Shown here one piece after another: positions 9,013-17,828 of a DNA stretch of 64,000 bases (the first letter of the stretch is position 1; each line of letters opens with the position of its first letter). The DNA comes from Lactiplantibacillus nangangensis. Lineage in GTDB: Bacteria > Bacillota > Bacilli > Lactobacillales > Lactobacillaceae. A model generated the notes under the pieces. That model worked only from the letters and a program-made list of their open reading frames with translations. It was not told where the DNA came from and made no database searches. Position numbers and translations under genes: made by a program. The stretch is from the NCBI RefSeq assembly GCF_005405065.1, contig NZ_BJDI01000001.1:62001-126000 (forward strand), given 5' to 3'.

Positions 9013-9544
9013 GTCGACCACCCACTTCATTTGATTAAATCTTTCTGAGTGTACCACACTAGCCAACCTGACTCGGGCGCTTGGTGCAGGCATTAAACCA
9101 GCTAAACTTATTTTTAGTCGATCTAATCAGACTATCACTTCAGAATCGTAAAGGGCCAGTACTAAAGCCTTTCGATTCAACGTTTTTTGCTCGTGTTGAA
9201 ATTATCGAAACATTAATTTAGTTATTTTTCATTGAGCAACTGGCTTAAGATGCAACCTAATCTGTAGCCAATCGAAATCGCCGGAGGTCGGCGCTGATGG
9301 CATCGGTCGTGCAGGTGGCGTTAGAGCGGCGCTTTTTGCCGGTCTTACACCACGGACCGGCCGGGACAATTGCGGTTTTGGCAACTGTTCCGGGCGAGGG
9401 GGAAGACCGCTCTTCAGGCTTCCCCCGGTCCCACGACCGCATGCCATCAGCGGCGACCGGAGGCACTAATTCCCCCAAAGCTCAAAAACGCCGCCAAACT
9501 CAGACAGTTGTCTAAGCTTAGCGACGTTTAATTATCGATTTAAA
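9013..9544. other. 532-bp intergenic region with a GC-rich multi-hairpin element
   Basis: From about 9246 to 9510 the base composition is clearly GC-richer than the flanks. Long arms pair: 9287-9311 with 9432-9457 (core CGCTGATGGCAT). Inside are GCCGGTC/GACCGGC (9338-9361), CCGGGACAATTGC/GCAACTGTTCCGG (9361-9393) and GGGGGAAG/CTTCCCCC (9398-9426). Open frames exist on both strands but are explained by composition. This looks like a structured RNA or a repeat element, not a protein gene. The flanks 9013-9245 hold the AEC gene promoter (TACACT on the minus strand). Confidence 0.6.
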
Positions 9545-10405
9545 TTAGAAATCAACTTGATCAGGATCGTTGGCTAAACCAGCTACCCCGTGCATCCCAT
9601 CGATAGTTTCCATATCAGTAGGACTCAATTCAAAGTCGAATAACTCAGTATTTTGTTCAATCCGGTCTGTGTGAACAGACTTTGGTAATGGCAAGAAGCC
9701 ATTTTGTAAGGACCAGCGTAAAACGATTTGCGCAACACTCTTTTGGTACTTGTCGGCAATCGTCTTCAATTCTGGAATACCAAAGATTTTCCCAGTGCCA
9801 AGTGGACTGTATGCTTCGGATAAAATGCCATGGGCTTCGTTATAAGCCACAACATCCGCTTCCATGTCACTTGGGTTCAAGAAGATCTGGTTCACAGCTG
9901 GGACCACTTTGGCCGTCTTCAATAAGACATCCAAGTGCTTTGGCCGAAAGTTTGAAACACCGATGGCCCGGACTTTACGACTCGCATAAAGTTCTTCCAT
10001 GGCTTTCCAAGTATCCGCCGTCAATTGTTCAAAGTTATCCCGCATTGCGGCTGGATTTGGCCAATGAATCAAGTAGAGATCCACGTAATCTAAGCCTAAT
10101 TTTTGTAATGACGTCGCTAAGGCCGCTTTAGTGGCTTCGTAGCCATGATCTGCGTTCCATAGCTTGGTCGTCACAAATAAGTCTTCACGCGCAACGCCAC
10201 TATCCGCGATGGCTTTACCAACACTTTCTTCGTTGCCATAAGCAGCGGCCGTATCGATATGCCGGTAACCAGCCTTTAAAGCAGCAAGGACTGAGTCATA
10301 TGCGACTTGACCATCAGGGGTTTGCCAAGTTCCGAACCCAACAATCGGAATCTTCGTCCCATTATTTAAGCTATACGTATCGGTGAGCTTTGTTAATTCT
10401 GTCAT
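9545..10405 (-). CDS. Aldo/keto reductase (2,5-diketo-D-gluconate reductase group)
   Basis: This 286-residue NADPH-dependent cytosolic oxidoreductase reduces aldehydes and ketones such as methylglyoxal or keto sugars. The catalytic set is visible: Asp in HIDTAAAYGNE with the following Tyr, Lys in VTTKLWN, and His in LIHWPNP. The cofactor segment LPKSVHTDRIEQN near the C-terminus is typical of prokaryotic AKR5-type enzymes. ATG at 10405 has GGAGG just upstream. It is divergent from the ThrE pair and appears to be a single-gene unit. The true substrate is unknown. Confidence 0.92.
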   Translation of the reverse strand: MTELTKLTDTYSLNNGTKIPIVGFGTWQTPDGQVAYDSVLAALKAGYRHIDTAAAYGNEESVGKAIADSGVAREDLFVTTKLWNADHGYEATKAALATSLQKLGLDYVDLYLIHWPNPAAMRDNFEQLTADTWKAMEELYASRKVRAIGVSNFRPKHLDVLLKTAKVVPAVNQIFLNPSDMEADVVAYNEAHGILSEAYSPLGTGKIFGIPELKTIADKYQKSVAQIVLRWSLQNGFLPLPKSVHTDRIEQNTELFDFELSPTDMETIDGMHGVAGLANDPDQVDF

Positions 10406-10547
10406 CGAAATGCCTCCAGTATTTTATTTACCCTTTGATTTTCCCGTACTTTGGGGCTAATGGTCAAGCAATCTGTTCCTAAACGAGTGACGCGTCGCCA
10501 GTTTCGTGAGAAAATACAAGTATTCAATTTCAAAGGAAGTGCCCCGC

Positions 10548-11300
10548 ATGACTGAGCCCAAATTATTAATGCAAACAACGTTGCTGGCTGGCGCAATTCT
10601 ACTCGAAAATGGGGCCGAAATTGCGCGGGTTGAAGATACGATGCACCGGATTGCAGCCAACGCCGGTTATCCTGAGGCGCAAGTTTTCGTCCTCTTGACG
10701 GGTATTACGGTTTCCTTGCCTGAAACTGACGCCAGCCAAGTTCGGGCCATTCATCAACGTGGGATGGACTTAGAAAAAGTTGATCAAGTTAATACGTTGT
10801 CCCGCCAGTTCGCCAATCAAGAAATTGATCTCAACCAATTTGCCGACGCTCTCGCGCACGTCAATCAGGCTGTACCGACCTTTCCATTCAGCTGGTTAGT
10901 GCTAGCCGCGTTAGTCGTTAGCGTCACGTTGATGGTCGCCTTTACTGGGCACGCCACCCCAGCCGACCTCATCACTTGTGGCTTAGCCGGTATGGCTGGG
11001 TTTGCCGCCTATTATTGGGTGAACCGCCTCGCACACATCCGCTTCTTAAGTGAGTTTGTGGGTGCTTTTCTGATTGGCTTCATCACCCTAATTGGCTTTT
11101 ATCTCACTAAAAATAATTATCATCCCGATGCTATTATCATTGGTGCGGTCATGCCGCTCGTCCCAGGCGTCGCCATCACAAACGCGGTGCGCGACACCAT
11201 GACTGGCAACCTACTCAGCGGTCCCGCCCGTGCCATTGAAGCCATCTTATCGGCTTGTGCGATTGGACTGGGCATCGCCTTAACATCGATATTTTACTAA
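10548..11300 (+). CDS. Threonine/serine exporter, N-terminal subunit (ThrE/YjjP-like)
   Basis: This 250-residue protein carries the DUF1212 domain: a soluble N-terminal part with ENGAEIARVEDTMHRIA and HQRGMDLEKVDQVN, then five membrane helices with VMPLVPGVAITNAVRDT. In corynebacterial ThrE this half is fused to the small C-terminal half, which here is the next gene. The pair probably exports threonine/serine or, as for E. coli YjjPB, dicarboxylates. ATG at 10548 follows AAAGGAAGTG; the longer frame lacks a ribosome site. The spacing to the next gene is 15 bp. Confidence 0.88.
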   Translation: MTEPKLLMQTTLLAGAILLENGAEIARVEDTMHRIAANAGYPEAQVFVLLTGITVSLPETDASQVRAIHQRGMDLEKVDQVNTLSRQFANQEIDLNQFADALAHVNQAVPTFPFSWLVLAALVVSVTLMVAFTGHATPADLITCGLAGMAGFAAYYWVNRLAHIRFLSEFVGAFLIGFITLIGFYLTKNNYHPDAIIIGAVMPLVPGVAITNAVRDTMTGNLLSGPARAIEAILSACAIGLGIALTSIFY

Positions 11301-11315
11301 AGGGAGGCTTACGCC

Positions 11316-11795
11316 ATGTGGCATTGGCTTTTAACAACTGGACTTTTGCAAACGATTCTCGCTTATCTCGCCACAGCGGGATTTGGCGTCCTATTAAATA
11401 TTCCACGGCGCGCCGTTAATCTCAGTGGTTGGGTCGGGGCAGCGGGTTGGCTCACGTATGAAGCCCTCTATCAAGTGTTACCTACCACCATCGACGTCAA
11501 ACTCGCCATTGGGAACTTAGTTGCGGCCATCGTTATCGGTGTCGCCAGCGGACTAGCCGCTCATTACAAGCACATGCCGATGATCATTTTTAACATTCCT
11601 AGTCTGGTCCCACTAGTGCCTGGCGGGCAATCCTATCGCGTGGTCCGCAACTTAGTGACCGGCCACCCCGAGATCGCCAACCAATACTTGGCACAAGTCG
11701 TCATCATTGCCGGTGTTATCGCCATTGGCTTTCTAGTCGCCGAGTTCATCAATCGCATGACTTGGCATCTGGCCCAGAGTTTAAAACAGCTGTAA
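11316..11795 (+). CDS. Threonine/serine exporter, C-terminal subunit (DUF3815, YjjB-like)
   Basis: This 159-residue protein has four or five membrane helices and the segment NIPSLVPLVPGGQSYRVVRN, the counterpart of the VPLVPG motif in the partner. Together with the preceding gene it would form the full ThrE transporter in the membrane. AGGGAGG lies 8 nt before ATG at 11316. A strong terminator follows, closing the two-gene operon. Confidence 0.87.
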   Translation: MWHWLLTTGLLQTILAYLATAGFGVLLNIPRRAVNLSGWVGAAGWLTYEALYQVLPTTIDVKLAIGNLVAAIVIGVASGLAAHYKHMPMIIFNIPSLVPLVPGGQSYRVVRNLVTGHPEIANQYLAQVVIIAGVIAIGFLVAEFINRMTWHLAQSLKQL

Positions 11796-11849
11796 AAAAC
11801 ACCACTTTAACCTAGCAACAACGGCGCTGCGGTTAAAGTGGTGTTTTAG
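11794..11849. terminator. Bidirectional terminator between thrE pair and uppP
   Basis: AAAACACCACTTTAACC pairs over 17 bp with GGTTAAAGTGGTGTTTT, with A and T tracts on each side. It serves both convergent units. Confidence 0.92.
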
Positions 11850-11863
11850 ACTCATTTCAGTTT

Positions 11864-12691
11864 TTAGTGAACTAAGGTAAAGTAGGCGATCACCAAAGCC
11901 CCTAAGACGATTCGGTACCAACCGAAAGCCTTAAAGTCATTCTTCTTAATGTAGTCTAACAAGAAGCGAATGGATAAGTAGGCAACGACGAAGGAAACGA
12001 TGACCCCAACGGCCAACACAGCCCCTTGTAACCCAGCTAATGAGTTACCATGGTCAAAGTACTTATACAGCTTCAACAGTGACGCCCCAAACATCGTTGG
12101 AATCGCCATAAAGAAAGAAAATTCAGTAGCCACATACCGCGATGTCCCAATTAAGATTGCCCCTAAGATTGTGGCACCGGAACGTGATGTCCCTGGCACT
12201 AAGGAAAGTAATTGGAAACAACCGATGAAGAGCGCTGTCGTATAAGGCAACGTCTTCAAATCGCCAAATTTCGGTGATAATTGCTTATTATGATTTTCAA
12301 TGACAATGAAGAGAATCCCATAGATGATCAAGGTTGCCGAAACGACTGCCCAGTTCATCAAATGTTCATCCATCCAGTCGTTTAATGGCAAGCCAATAAT
12401 GACTGATGGAATCACAGCTAAGATGACTTTACTCCATAAAATCCAAGTGTCATGCTTTTCAGTGCTACTCTTTCGAGGTGATAACGGATTTAATTTATGG
12501 AAATATAGCACAACCACCGCCATAATGGCCCCTAATTGAATCACAACGTTGAACATATCTGTAAATTGCGTTGACTGTTGCATCTTAATGAACTCATCAA
12601 CCAACACTAAATGTCCAGTGGAACTAATTGGTAAGAATTCGGTAATTCCTTCGACAATCCCCAGGATCACCGCTTTAATCATATCTAACAA
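11864..12691 (-). CDS. uppP: Undecaprenyl-diphosphatase (BacA/UppP)
   Basis: This 275-residue membrane enzyme dephosphorylates undecaprenyl diphosphate, recycling the lipid carrier for peptidoglycan and wall polymers. It also gives basal bacitracin resistance. Motif 1 [14 protein letters not shown] (residues 14-27) and motif 2 [10 protein letters not shown] are intact. The start is probably TTG at 12691, because AAAGGAAT lies 7 nt upstream; ATG at 12682 is the alternative. The mRNA leader is about 110 nt and holds inverted repeats (see the separate entry). Confidence 0.95.
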   Translation of the reverse strand: MLDMIKAVILGIVEGITEFLPISSTGHLVLVDEFIKMQQSTQFTDMFNVVIQLGAIMAVVVLYFHKLNPLSPRKSSTEKHDTWILWSKVILAVIPSVIIGLPLNDWMDEHLMNWAVVSATLIIYGILFIVIENHNKQLSPKFGDLKTLPYTTALFIGCFQLLSLVPGTSRSGATILGAILIGTSRYVATEFSFFMAIPTMFGASLLKLYKYFDHGNSLAGLQGAVLAVGVIVSFVVAYLSIRFLLDYIKKNDFKAFGWYRIVLGALVIAYFTLVH

Positions 12692-12813
12692 TGTCAGATT
12701 CCTTTCTTTTAAGCTGGGCGCACCCCATGCTGCTCAGTTTGATTACAACTTCCCCGACAACTCATCTCGCTAGCAATCTTTGCTCGCTAACGAGTTTAAG
12801 CTATTTAATTATA
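12692..12813 (-). promoter_or_regulatory. uppP promoter and structured leader
   Basis: A TATAAT (12813-12808 on the minus strand) precedes a leader in which AACTCGTTAGCGAGCAA is followed by TTGCTAGCGAGATGAGTT. The ends pair (AACTC/GAGTT and AGCAA/TTGCT), giving an imperfect hairpin early in the transcript. No terminator is seen. It may only stabilise the mRNA. Confidence 0.4.
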
Positions 12814-12864
12814 GCAATGCTCGGCCCTAGTGAATAGCGTTTGAAAGTAAGGATTTTGTAAAGT

Positions 12865-13386
12865 TTAGGCCGATAACGCTGTTAGCGCGGTATCATAAGC
12901 CTTTTTAGTTTGGTCATCAAAGCAAACAATCTGAATCAATTGAACGTTTTGAGCCGTCGTCAGAGCGGTATCCCGCAACGTTCGTAGCGCAATTTCAGCG
13001 GCCACGGCTAATGGAAAATGATAGACGCCCGTACTGATTGAAGGAAAAGCAACCGTCTCACAATCATGGACGGCCGCTAAATTCAAACTATTTCGGTAGC
13101 TGTTTGCTAATAACGTCAACTCATTGTGCTGCCCACCGCGCCAAATTGGTCCCGGCGTATGCACCACATATTTGGCCGGCAACCGAAAACCAGGGGTTAT
13201 TTTAGCCTCACCGGTAGCACAACCATGCAGTGGCCGACAAGCAGCCAACAATTCTGGTCCCGCCGCGCGATGAATAGCGCCGTCGACCCCACCACCACCT
13301 AGTAAGCTCGTGTTGGCGGCATTCACAATGGCATCAACTTTTAATTTGGTAATATCACCTAAAATCACTTCAAGCTTGGCCATCAT
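12865..13386 (-). CDS. Macro-domain protein (ADP-ribose / O-acetyl-ADP-ribose deacetylase, YmdB-like)
   Basis: This 173-residue single-domain protein binds or hydrolyses ADP-ribose derivatives. The ligand loops are clear: [16 protein letters not shown], then [16 protein letters not shown], and [10 protein letters not shown] near residue 120. The start overlaps the stop of the upstream TetR gene (TAATG), so translation is coupled; a second ATG 3 nt later is equally possible. The operon is membrane protein, TetR regulator, macro domain. This suggests a regulated response to an NAD- or ADP-ribose-linked stress, but that link is inference. Confidence 0.92.
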   Translation of the reverse strand: MMAKLEVILGDITKLKVDAIVNAANTSLLGGGGVDGAIHRAAGPELLAACRPLHGCATGEAKITPGFRLPAKYVVHTPGPIWRGGQHNELTLLANSYRNSLNLAAVHDCETVAFPSISTGVYHFPLAVAAEIALRTLRDTALTTAQNVQLIQIVCFDDQTKKAYDTALTALSA

Positions 13387-13967
13387 TATTGCCCCCTGAC
13401 GATCAAGTCAACACTCGCCATGGCTTGCTGTTTCAATTGGGCACCGCTCGGATGCTGCTTGGCTAAGACTTGCAACCCAGTCCGAACTTGCATCAAGCTG
13501 GCCGCAACGGTTGCGACTGACACCGCCAAATCACTCGCATGCGGACTCAGCAACCCCACAAGTCGCGTTTGTAAATTGGCATAAATGGCTTGCGTTTGGT
13601 TGGCAATCAGTTCGTCTTGATCGCCTAATTCTGCCATCAAGTTGACCATCAAACACCCAGCTGGCCAACGATCACTCTGAAACGGCATCAACAAGCAATC
13701 GGCTAATAACGCTGTCAGTGGCGTGCCCATCGCCTGATTGCGTTGGATGAGTTGCGTTAACTGATCATCTAAAATGGTTTCATAAGCTTGTAAACTTCGA
13801 CGTAAGGCCACGGCTTTACTCCGATAATTGCGATAAAATTGGGACCGCGATAACTGGCCGACGGTAATCAGCTCATCTACCGTTGTCTGCGCATAGCCAT
13901 GTTGCCAAAATTGGATCATCATTGCCGTAGTCGTTGCTTGCGGCGTTAATTTTTGTGAGCTTGCCAT
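13386..13967 (-). CDS. TetR/AcrR-family regulator
   Basis: This 193-residue protein has an N-terminal helix-turn-helix with [31 protein letters not shown] and a C-terminal ligand-binding part with [11 protein letters not shown], typical of the TetR_C_16/YxaF type. ATG at 13967 follows AGGAGGTG. It lies between the small membrane protein (22-nt gap) and the macro-domain gene (coupled), so it probably represses its own operon. The inducer is unknown. Confidence 0.88.
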   Translation of the reverse strand: MASSQKLTPQATTTAMMIQFWQHGYAQTTVDELITVGQLSRSQFYRNYRSKAVALRRSLQAYETILDDQLTQLIQRNQAMGTPLTALLADCLLMPFQSDRWPAGCLMVNLMAELGDQDELIANQTQAIYANLQTRLVGLLSPHASDLAVSVATVAASLMQVRTGLQVLAKQHPSGAQLKQQAMASVDLIVRGQ

Positions 13968-13989
13968 CTCGACGCACCTCCTAAAAAAG

Positions 13990-14313
13990 CTACTCGCTAA
14001 CTAAATATTGAATTCCACGAATCAACGCATATAGCGAACTGCCTAGTGCAATCACGGCTAAAACCGATAGCAACGCAATAGCTAACCAGCCGCTGTGTAC
14101 CAAATTATCCATGTAAAAACCAGAAACGGCCAAAACGATTAAAAATACGATTCCCATAATCATTGGCAACAGTTGTACCCAAAAGGCACGGGCGGCTGGA
14201 CGATGAATTTCTGGATTATCCCCAGTTAGCGCCCACACGATCAATGGAAATAACACCGGTAGAAATAAAATACTCAAATAGCTCAAACTATTAATCACAC
14301 GATTGCGTGTCAT
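13990..14313 (-). CDS. Small membrane protein, DUF4870-like
   Basis: This 107-residue protein has three predicted helices. The first segment, LSYLSILFLPVLFPLIVWA, followed by an acidic TGDN turn, resembles the DUF4870/Tic20-like fold. ATG at 14313 is chosen because AAGGGTGGGGACC lies directly upstream; the longer frame starts inside the promoter region. It leads the operon with the TetR and macro-domain genes. Function is unknown. Confidence 0.7.
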   Translation of the reverse strand: MTRNRVINSLSYLSILFLPVLFPLIVWALTGDNPEIHRPAARAFWVQLLPMIMGIVFLIVLAVSGFYMDNLVHSGWLAIALLSVLAVIALGSSLYALIRGIQYLVSE

Positions 14314-14493
14314 AAGGTCCCCACCCTTCGTTAAAGTTACCCTGAGTATAGCGAACCAGCACCAACACGGCAAATGATAAATAACTCTTAAAATGTTTAG
14401 GAGTCTGTCAAATTGTGCAAACCAAGAACTGTTTGAACCATCAGTCTGCTATAATTCAAGTTGCATTAGTTAAGATGTGGAGGGAACCTTTTC

Positions 14494-15450
14494 ATGAAAC
14501 GACAATTTAAATGGCTCGGCTTACTAGCCGCCTTATTACTCAGTTTTGGTGGTGTGCAATTACTGGCACACGCCGATACTAGTTCCGATGAACCCATCGT
14601 GACACTTGGGTCCAGTTTAACAAACAGTCAAAAGAGTGGCACGCTCAGCACGTTAACTGCCAGTTTAAATGGTGACAACTATCAAACCTTAACCGTTAAT
14701 GGCGATACCTTAGTCAAGTACCTCAACCCCGCCGGCGAGAGTTTTACGAGCAGTTCCGGCGTGTGGTCGAGTGCCATGATTCAAAAGACCAGTTCTGGTT
14801 CAGGAATTAATGTCAAAATTCTCGATTATAACGGTAGTAATAATATCACCACGATTACCGCCGACCAGTATAAGAATGCCGCTTTGACCGCCGGCATTAC
14901 TGACGCTAATATTTATGTCACCTCCGCCACCCCAATCGATGGTTCAGGGGCTTTAGCCGGCGTTTACGCCGCATATGCTAAGAGTGGTAATACTTTAAAC
15001 ACCAAGCAAGTCAACGCCGCTCAAAGTGAATTAAGCACCTTGAGCGGGATTACCAGCGCCAATAAGGACAAAGATGGTTACTCAGATGCCCAATTGAACA
15101 ACGCGGTCGCTGGGGCCAAGGAAGAAATGGCTAAAAAAGGCAGTAACGTCACCAACAATCAAATTACAAACATTGTGAATCAACAAATTACCAATAATAA
15201 TTTAACTAATGTGATCACCAATAATCAAAAAACAGAAATTATTAACTTATTAGTCAAAATTCGTGATTCTGGAGCATTAGACTCCTCAAGTTTCAAAACC
15301 CAGGCCAGTTCTTTGATGAAGAACATCCAATCTAACGCCAAAGGTATCTTCAGCAAATTGGATACCCCAGAGAACCAAAATCTCTTACAAAAGATTTGGA
15401 CCGCCATCGTGAACTTCTTCAGCTCTATTTTTAAATCAATTTTCGGATAG
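14494..15450 (+). CDS. Secreted DUF1002 protein (YpuA-like)
   Basis: This 318-residue exported protein has a signal peptide with hydrophobic core WLGLLAALLLSFGGVQLLA and cleavage near AHA-DT. The mature part has the DUF1002 pattern: TLGSSLTNSQ, GITDANIYVTSATPIDGSGALAGVYAAY, and an Asn/Gln-rich stretch near residues 225-250 followed by an amphipathic C-terminal helix. The family is secreted in Firmicutes; its function is unknown. GGAGGGAA precedes the ATG, and an extended -10 TGCTATAAT lies at 14447-14455. It is a single-gene unit with its own terminator. Confidence 0.85.
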   Translation: MKRQFKWLGLLAALLLSFGGVQLLAHADTSSDEPIVTLGSSLTNSQKSGTLSTLTASLNGDNYQTLTVNGDTLVKYLNPAGESFTSSSGVWSSAMIQKTSSGSGINVKILDYNGSNNITTITADQYKNAALTAGITDANIYVTSATPIDGSGALAGVYAAYAKSGNTLNTKQVNAAQSELSTLSGITSANKDKDGYSDAQLNNAVAGAKEEMAKKGSNVTNNQITNIVNQQITNNNLTNVITNNQKTEIINLLVKIRDSGALDSSSFKTQASSLMKNIQSNAKGIFSKLDTPENQNLLQKIWTAIVNFFSSIFKSIFG

Positions 15451-15483
15451 CATCAATAACTCTAGATACATCAGAATAGTAAT

Positions 15484-15527
15484 GGGACCGTAACGACTTA
15501 AACAATGAGTCGTTATGGTCCCTTTTT
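15484..15527 (+). terminator. Terminator of the DUF1002 gene
   Basis: GGGACCGTAACGACT pairs with AGTCGTTATGGTCCC, followed by TTTTTT. Confidence 0.93.
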
Positions 15528-15540
15528 TACGCTATTAGTC

Positions 15541-15835
15541 GAGAATTGCCGCTTCCAGTTGTTGATAACATGCGGCCGAGGAACCGTACTTCGACTAGCA
15601 CCGGCCCCGATTCTGACTGATAACGCGATATATATGTGTACGTGTATCTTGATTTTAGCGTAGTTTAGTAGCCGTGAGGGCGAGAAATTTTAGGGCTCAG
15701 TGGTGAAATTTGACTTAACTGGCGGTGGTCTGCCGGCAGGTTAGTCAAAGGCCGTCTTTTGAGACCGCCTTTTGGCTCAAAAACATGCCCACCACGTTCC
15801 AGCCCTAAAATTTTTCGTCCGGAAGGCGGCAATCG
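15541..15835. repeat. Large multi-stem noncoding element
   Basis: The ends pair: GAATTGCCGCTTCC (15543-15556) with GGAAGGCGGCAATC (15821-15834). A second long stem joins CGAGAAATTTTAGGGCT (15681-15697) to AGCCCTAAAATTTTTCG (15801-15817), 16 of 17 matched. Inside are TGGTG/CACCA, TTTGACTTAAC/GGTTAGTCAAA (15709-15749) and AAAGGCCGTCT/AGACCGCCTTT (15747-15772). No reading frame with a ribosome site fits. Nested pairing over almost 300 nt points to a structured RNA or a palindromic repeat. Confidence 0.6.
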
Positions 15836-15957
15836 CACACGATCAAACTTTCGGCACAGATTTTAGAGTTTGACATAGTAATGTCAACTAACAAACTTCA
15901 CGATTCGGCTTAATTATCACGATTTATCCTTCAATAATAATGCCATTCCTTAACTGA
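15836..15957. other. Unassigned AT-rich spacer
   Basis: This stretch separates the two structured elements in the same convergent gap (15451-16164). It contains a short inverted repeat around TTGACATAGTAATGTCAA, but I see no gene. Confidence 0.5.
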
Positions 15958-16080
15958 ATAGCCGAAACGTGTTAAAGCCAACTGCCACCTCCGCTTGCTA
16001 CGCCAAAGCCAAAATGCAAAAAACGCATTATGGCCTTGGCTAGGCAATGCTCAGTGGCAACCCGTTGGCCTTAACACTCT
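15958..16080. repeat. Structured intergenic element, copy 2
   Basis: This is the relative of the element at 7943-8070. It keeps ATAGCCGAAACGTGTT, CTCCGCTT, AATGCTCA and GCAACCCGT. The outer arms GTGTTAAAGCCAAC (15969-15982) and GTTGGCCTTAACAC (16064-16077) pair with one mismatch, although their sequence differs from copy 1. TGCCAC/GTGGCA and the inner GCCAAAGCC/GGCCTTGGC with AATGC/GCATT continue the stem. It also lies between convergent genes. Confidence 0.75.
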
Positions 16081-16086
16081 GACTAT

Positions 16087-16135
16087 AAAAAAACCGTTCT
16101 CCCGACACTCTTAAGTCGGTTGAACGGTTTTTTTT
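16087..16135 (-). terminator. Terminator of the marR gene, bidirectional
   Basis: AAAACCGTTC...CCGAC pairs with GTCGG...GAACGGTTTT, with A and T runs at both ends. Confidence 0.9.
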
Positions 16136-16164
16136 AAATGATGGACACTTAACACAGGTAAAGA

Positions 16165-16662
16165 TTAAGCTTCGGCACGCTTATCTTCGGCATAACTGGC
16201 CTGTTGTGATTGCTTGCCGGCATTTTCATTCACAAACTTGTCCATAAATTCTTCAACTAAGTCTAAAGTTTGGTACTGCTTAGCTGCACTGAATAGTTGA
16301 CGCCATTCGTGGTTCCGTTGCAATAATTCACTGAAGACGACATGTTCAATACGGGCGCCTTCTGGTGTTAATTTCAAAACTTTATTCCGACGATCATGAT
16401 CTTCGGCTTCTTGGTATAAGTAGTCTTTACGTAATAAACGGCCGATTAACCGTGAAATTGCTGAGCGCGTAACGCCATGAGTTTCCGCAATATCCATTAA
16501 ACGAATCTTACCCTTTGCTTCCGCAATGTCATAAAGGATATAAAATTCGTCTAGCGTAATTCCGTGCTCTGTGGCTGGTTCCGCAAACATGTCAGCTAGG
16601 TTCTTAAAGCCGTGTAAATACATATGGCTGAATCGGTTAAAAAACTCCATATCTTCGTTCAT
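16165..16662 (-). CDS. MarR-family transcriptional regulator
   Basis: This 165-residue protein has the MarR winged helix: ITLDEFYILYDIAE, the recognition helix region HGVTRSAISRLIGRLLRK, and the wing AEDHDRRNKVLKLTPEG. Dimer helices flank the DNA-binding core. ATG at 16662 follows AAAGGGAGA. It stands alone, with the TetR gene upstream on the same strand 164 bp away. No palindromic operator was clear in that gap. Targets and ligand are unknown. Confidence 0.9.
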   Translation of the reverse strand: MNEDMEFFNRFSHMYLHGFKNLADMFAEPATEHGITLDEFYILYDIAEAKGKIRLMDIAETHGVTRSAISRLIGRLLRKDYLYQEAEDHDRRNKVLKLTPEGARIEHVVFSELLQRNHEWRQLFSAAKQYQTLDLVEEFMDKFVNENAGKQSQQASYAEDKRAEA

Positions 16663-16826
16663 ATTTAAAATCTCCCTTTCAATCTAACGATCGAATCAGA
16701 ATCAGTCAATAATTCATAATTCGCTCCAAAGTTTTTAAAAATTAGTAAGCGTCTTTTATCATTTCCCCGATTTAAAGTGTACTAGTATATTTTACGAAAT
16801 ACAAGGAATTTAGGTTATTTTTTATA

Positions 16827-17495
16827 TTAAATTTTTATTTCTGAACTGAGATCGATTGTCGCGTGAGTGTGTAAATAATCAACGAAGTGTTGGTAATAAC
16901 GATCCGTATTATACTTGGCCGTACTTAAGTAAACCTGGTTAATCTTTTGGACATCCTTGCCTAATAACAAGTAAAACGATTGTGCGATGTTCTCTGATAT
17001 CGCCTCGACACTAGCTTTCAACAATTTGCGCTTAAAAAAGACCGCCATCCCACCAGATACTGAGAAATTAATCGCGTATCGAATCGCAGCAGTTTCTCCC
17101 TCAACCCCAATGGCTTCCAACCAATCCAAACTCACTAACACCAGCTCTGTCGTGAGTTCTGGGCTTTCAAACACATCACGAATAAAATGTTCAATCTTAG
17201 GATTTTCATCGAGTGTTCGCAGTAAAAAGCTCATTTGAATCATCGTCCGCTGTTCCGAAGACAGTGCCGTTAATTGCTCATTACTATAGGTAAAAGCACT
17301 CAACATCAGTTCATTTAGCATCGTACTCAGCAACACGATCTTCTTAGGAAAATAGTGTTGTAGCAACGATTTGCTAATATGACAAGCTTCAGCGATGTCT
17401 TTCATCTGAACCATGCTATACCCGCTTTCGGCAAATAACCGAAAAGCAGTGTTCACGATTTCCATGCGGCGTTGGGTATTTCTTTTACGTGGCAC
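16827..17495 (-). CDS. TetR/AcrR-family regulator, divergent from pckA
   Basis: This 222-residue regulator has an N-terminal HTH (RMEIVNTAFRLFAESGYS, then KDIAEACHISKSLLQHYFPKK) and a helical C-terminal ligand domain of no recognised subtype. An in-frame ATG at 17513 is rejected as the start, because that codon runs straight into AAGGAGGTGG, the perfect ribosome site for GTG at 17495. A palindrome AGACCAA-T-TTGGTCT lies about 110 bp upstream and may be its operator. The gene is divergent from pckA across a 413-bp gap; any role in pckA control is open. Confidence 0.85.
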   Translation of the reverse strand: MPRKRNTQRRMEIVNTAFRLFAESGYSMVQMKDIAEACHISKSLLQHYFPKKIVLLSTMLNELMLSAFTYSNEQLTALSSEQRTMIQMSFLLRTLDENPKIEHFIRDVFESPELTTELVLVSLDWLEAIGVEGETAAIRYAINFSVSGGMAVFFKRKLLKASVEAISENIAQSFYLLLGKDVQKINQVYLSTAKYNTDRYYQHFVDYLHTHATIDLSSEIKI

Positions 17496-17603
17496 CGACG
17501 CCACCTCCTTCATTATTAATGTCTCTCGCTGGCAGTGCCACTGATTACACTTGTCATCGAAAATATATACAATGTTAACGATTAGTTAAACCATGTCAAA
17601 ATA

Positions 17604-17618
17604 AGACCAATTTGGTCT
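17604..17618. promoter_or_regulatory. Candidate TetR operator
   Basis: AGACCAA-T-TTGGTCT is a perfect 7-1-7 palindrome. It lies in the divergent gap, closer to the TetR gene than to pckA, as expected for an autoregulatory site. Confidence 0.5.
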
Positions 17619-17828
17619 AAGACTCCACTCAATAAACTATACTAATATACCATTCGGTGCAACTAATTTTTGGTGATTTATCAAATTAATTGGATTCAAT
17701 TTAATTGGGTCAATTCCCATGCTCAATGGTTATCAATTGGTTTTCAAATAGACTTTTCATTCATTCTTTACTATAAGTATCGATTGAAATGAATTATTAC
17801 GTTATTTTTAAGATGATACTATGTCAGT

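Noticed and set aside
9229-9515. Open frames of 72-73 codons on both strands in the GC-rich island
   Set aside because: They overlap one another on both strands, lack ribosome sites, and follow from GC-rich paired structure.
17496-17513. ATG at 17513 as start of the TetR gene
   Set aside because: That stretch is the ribosome site AAGGAGGTGG for GTG at 17495.
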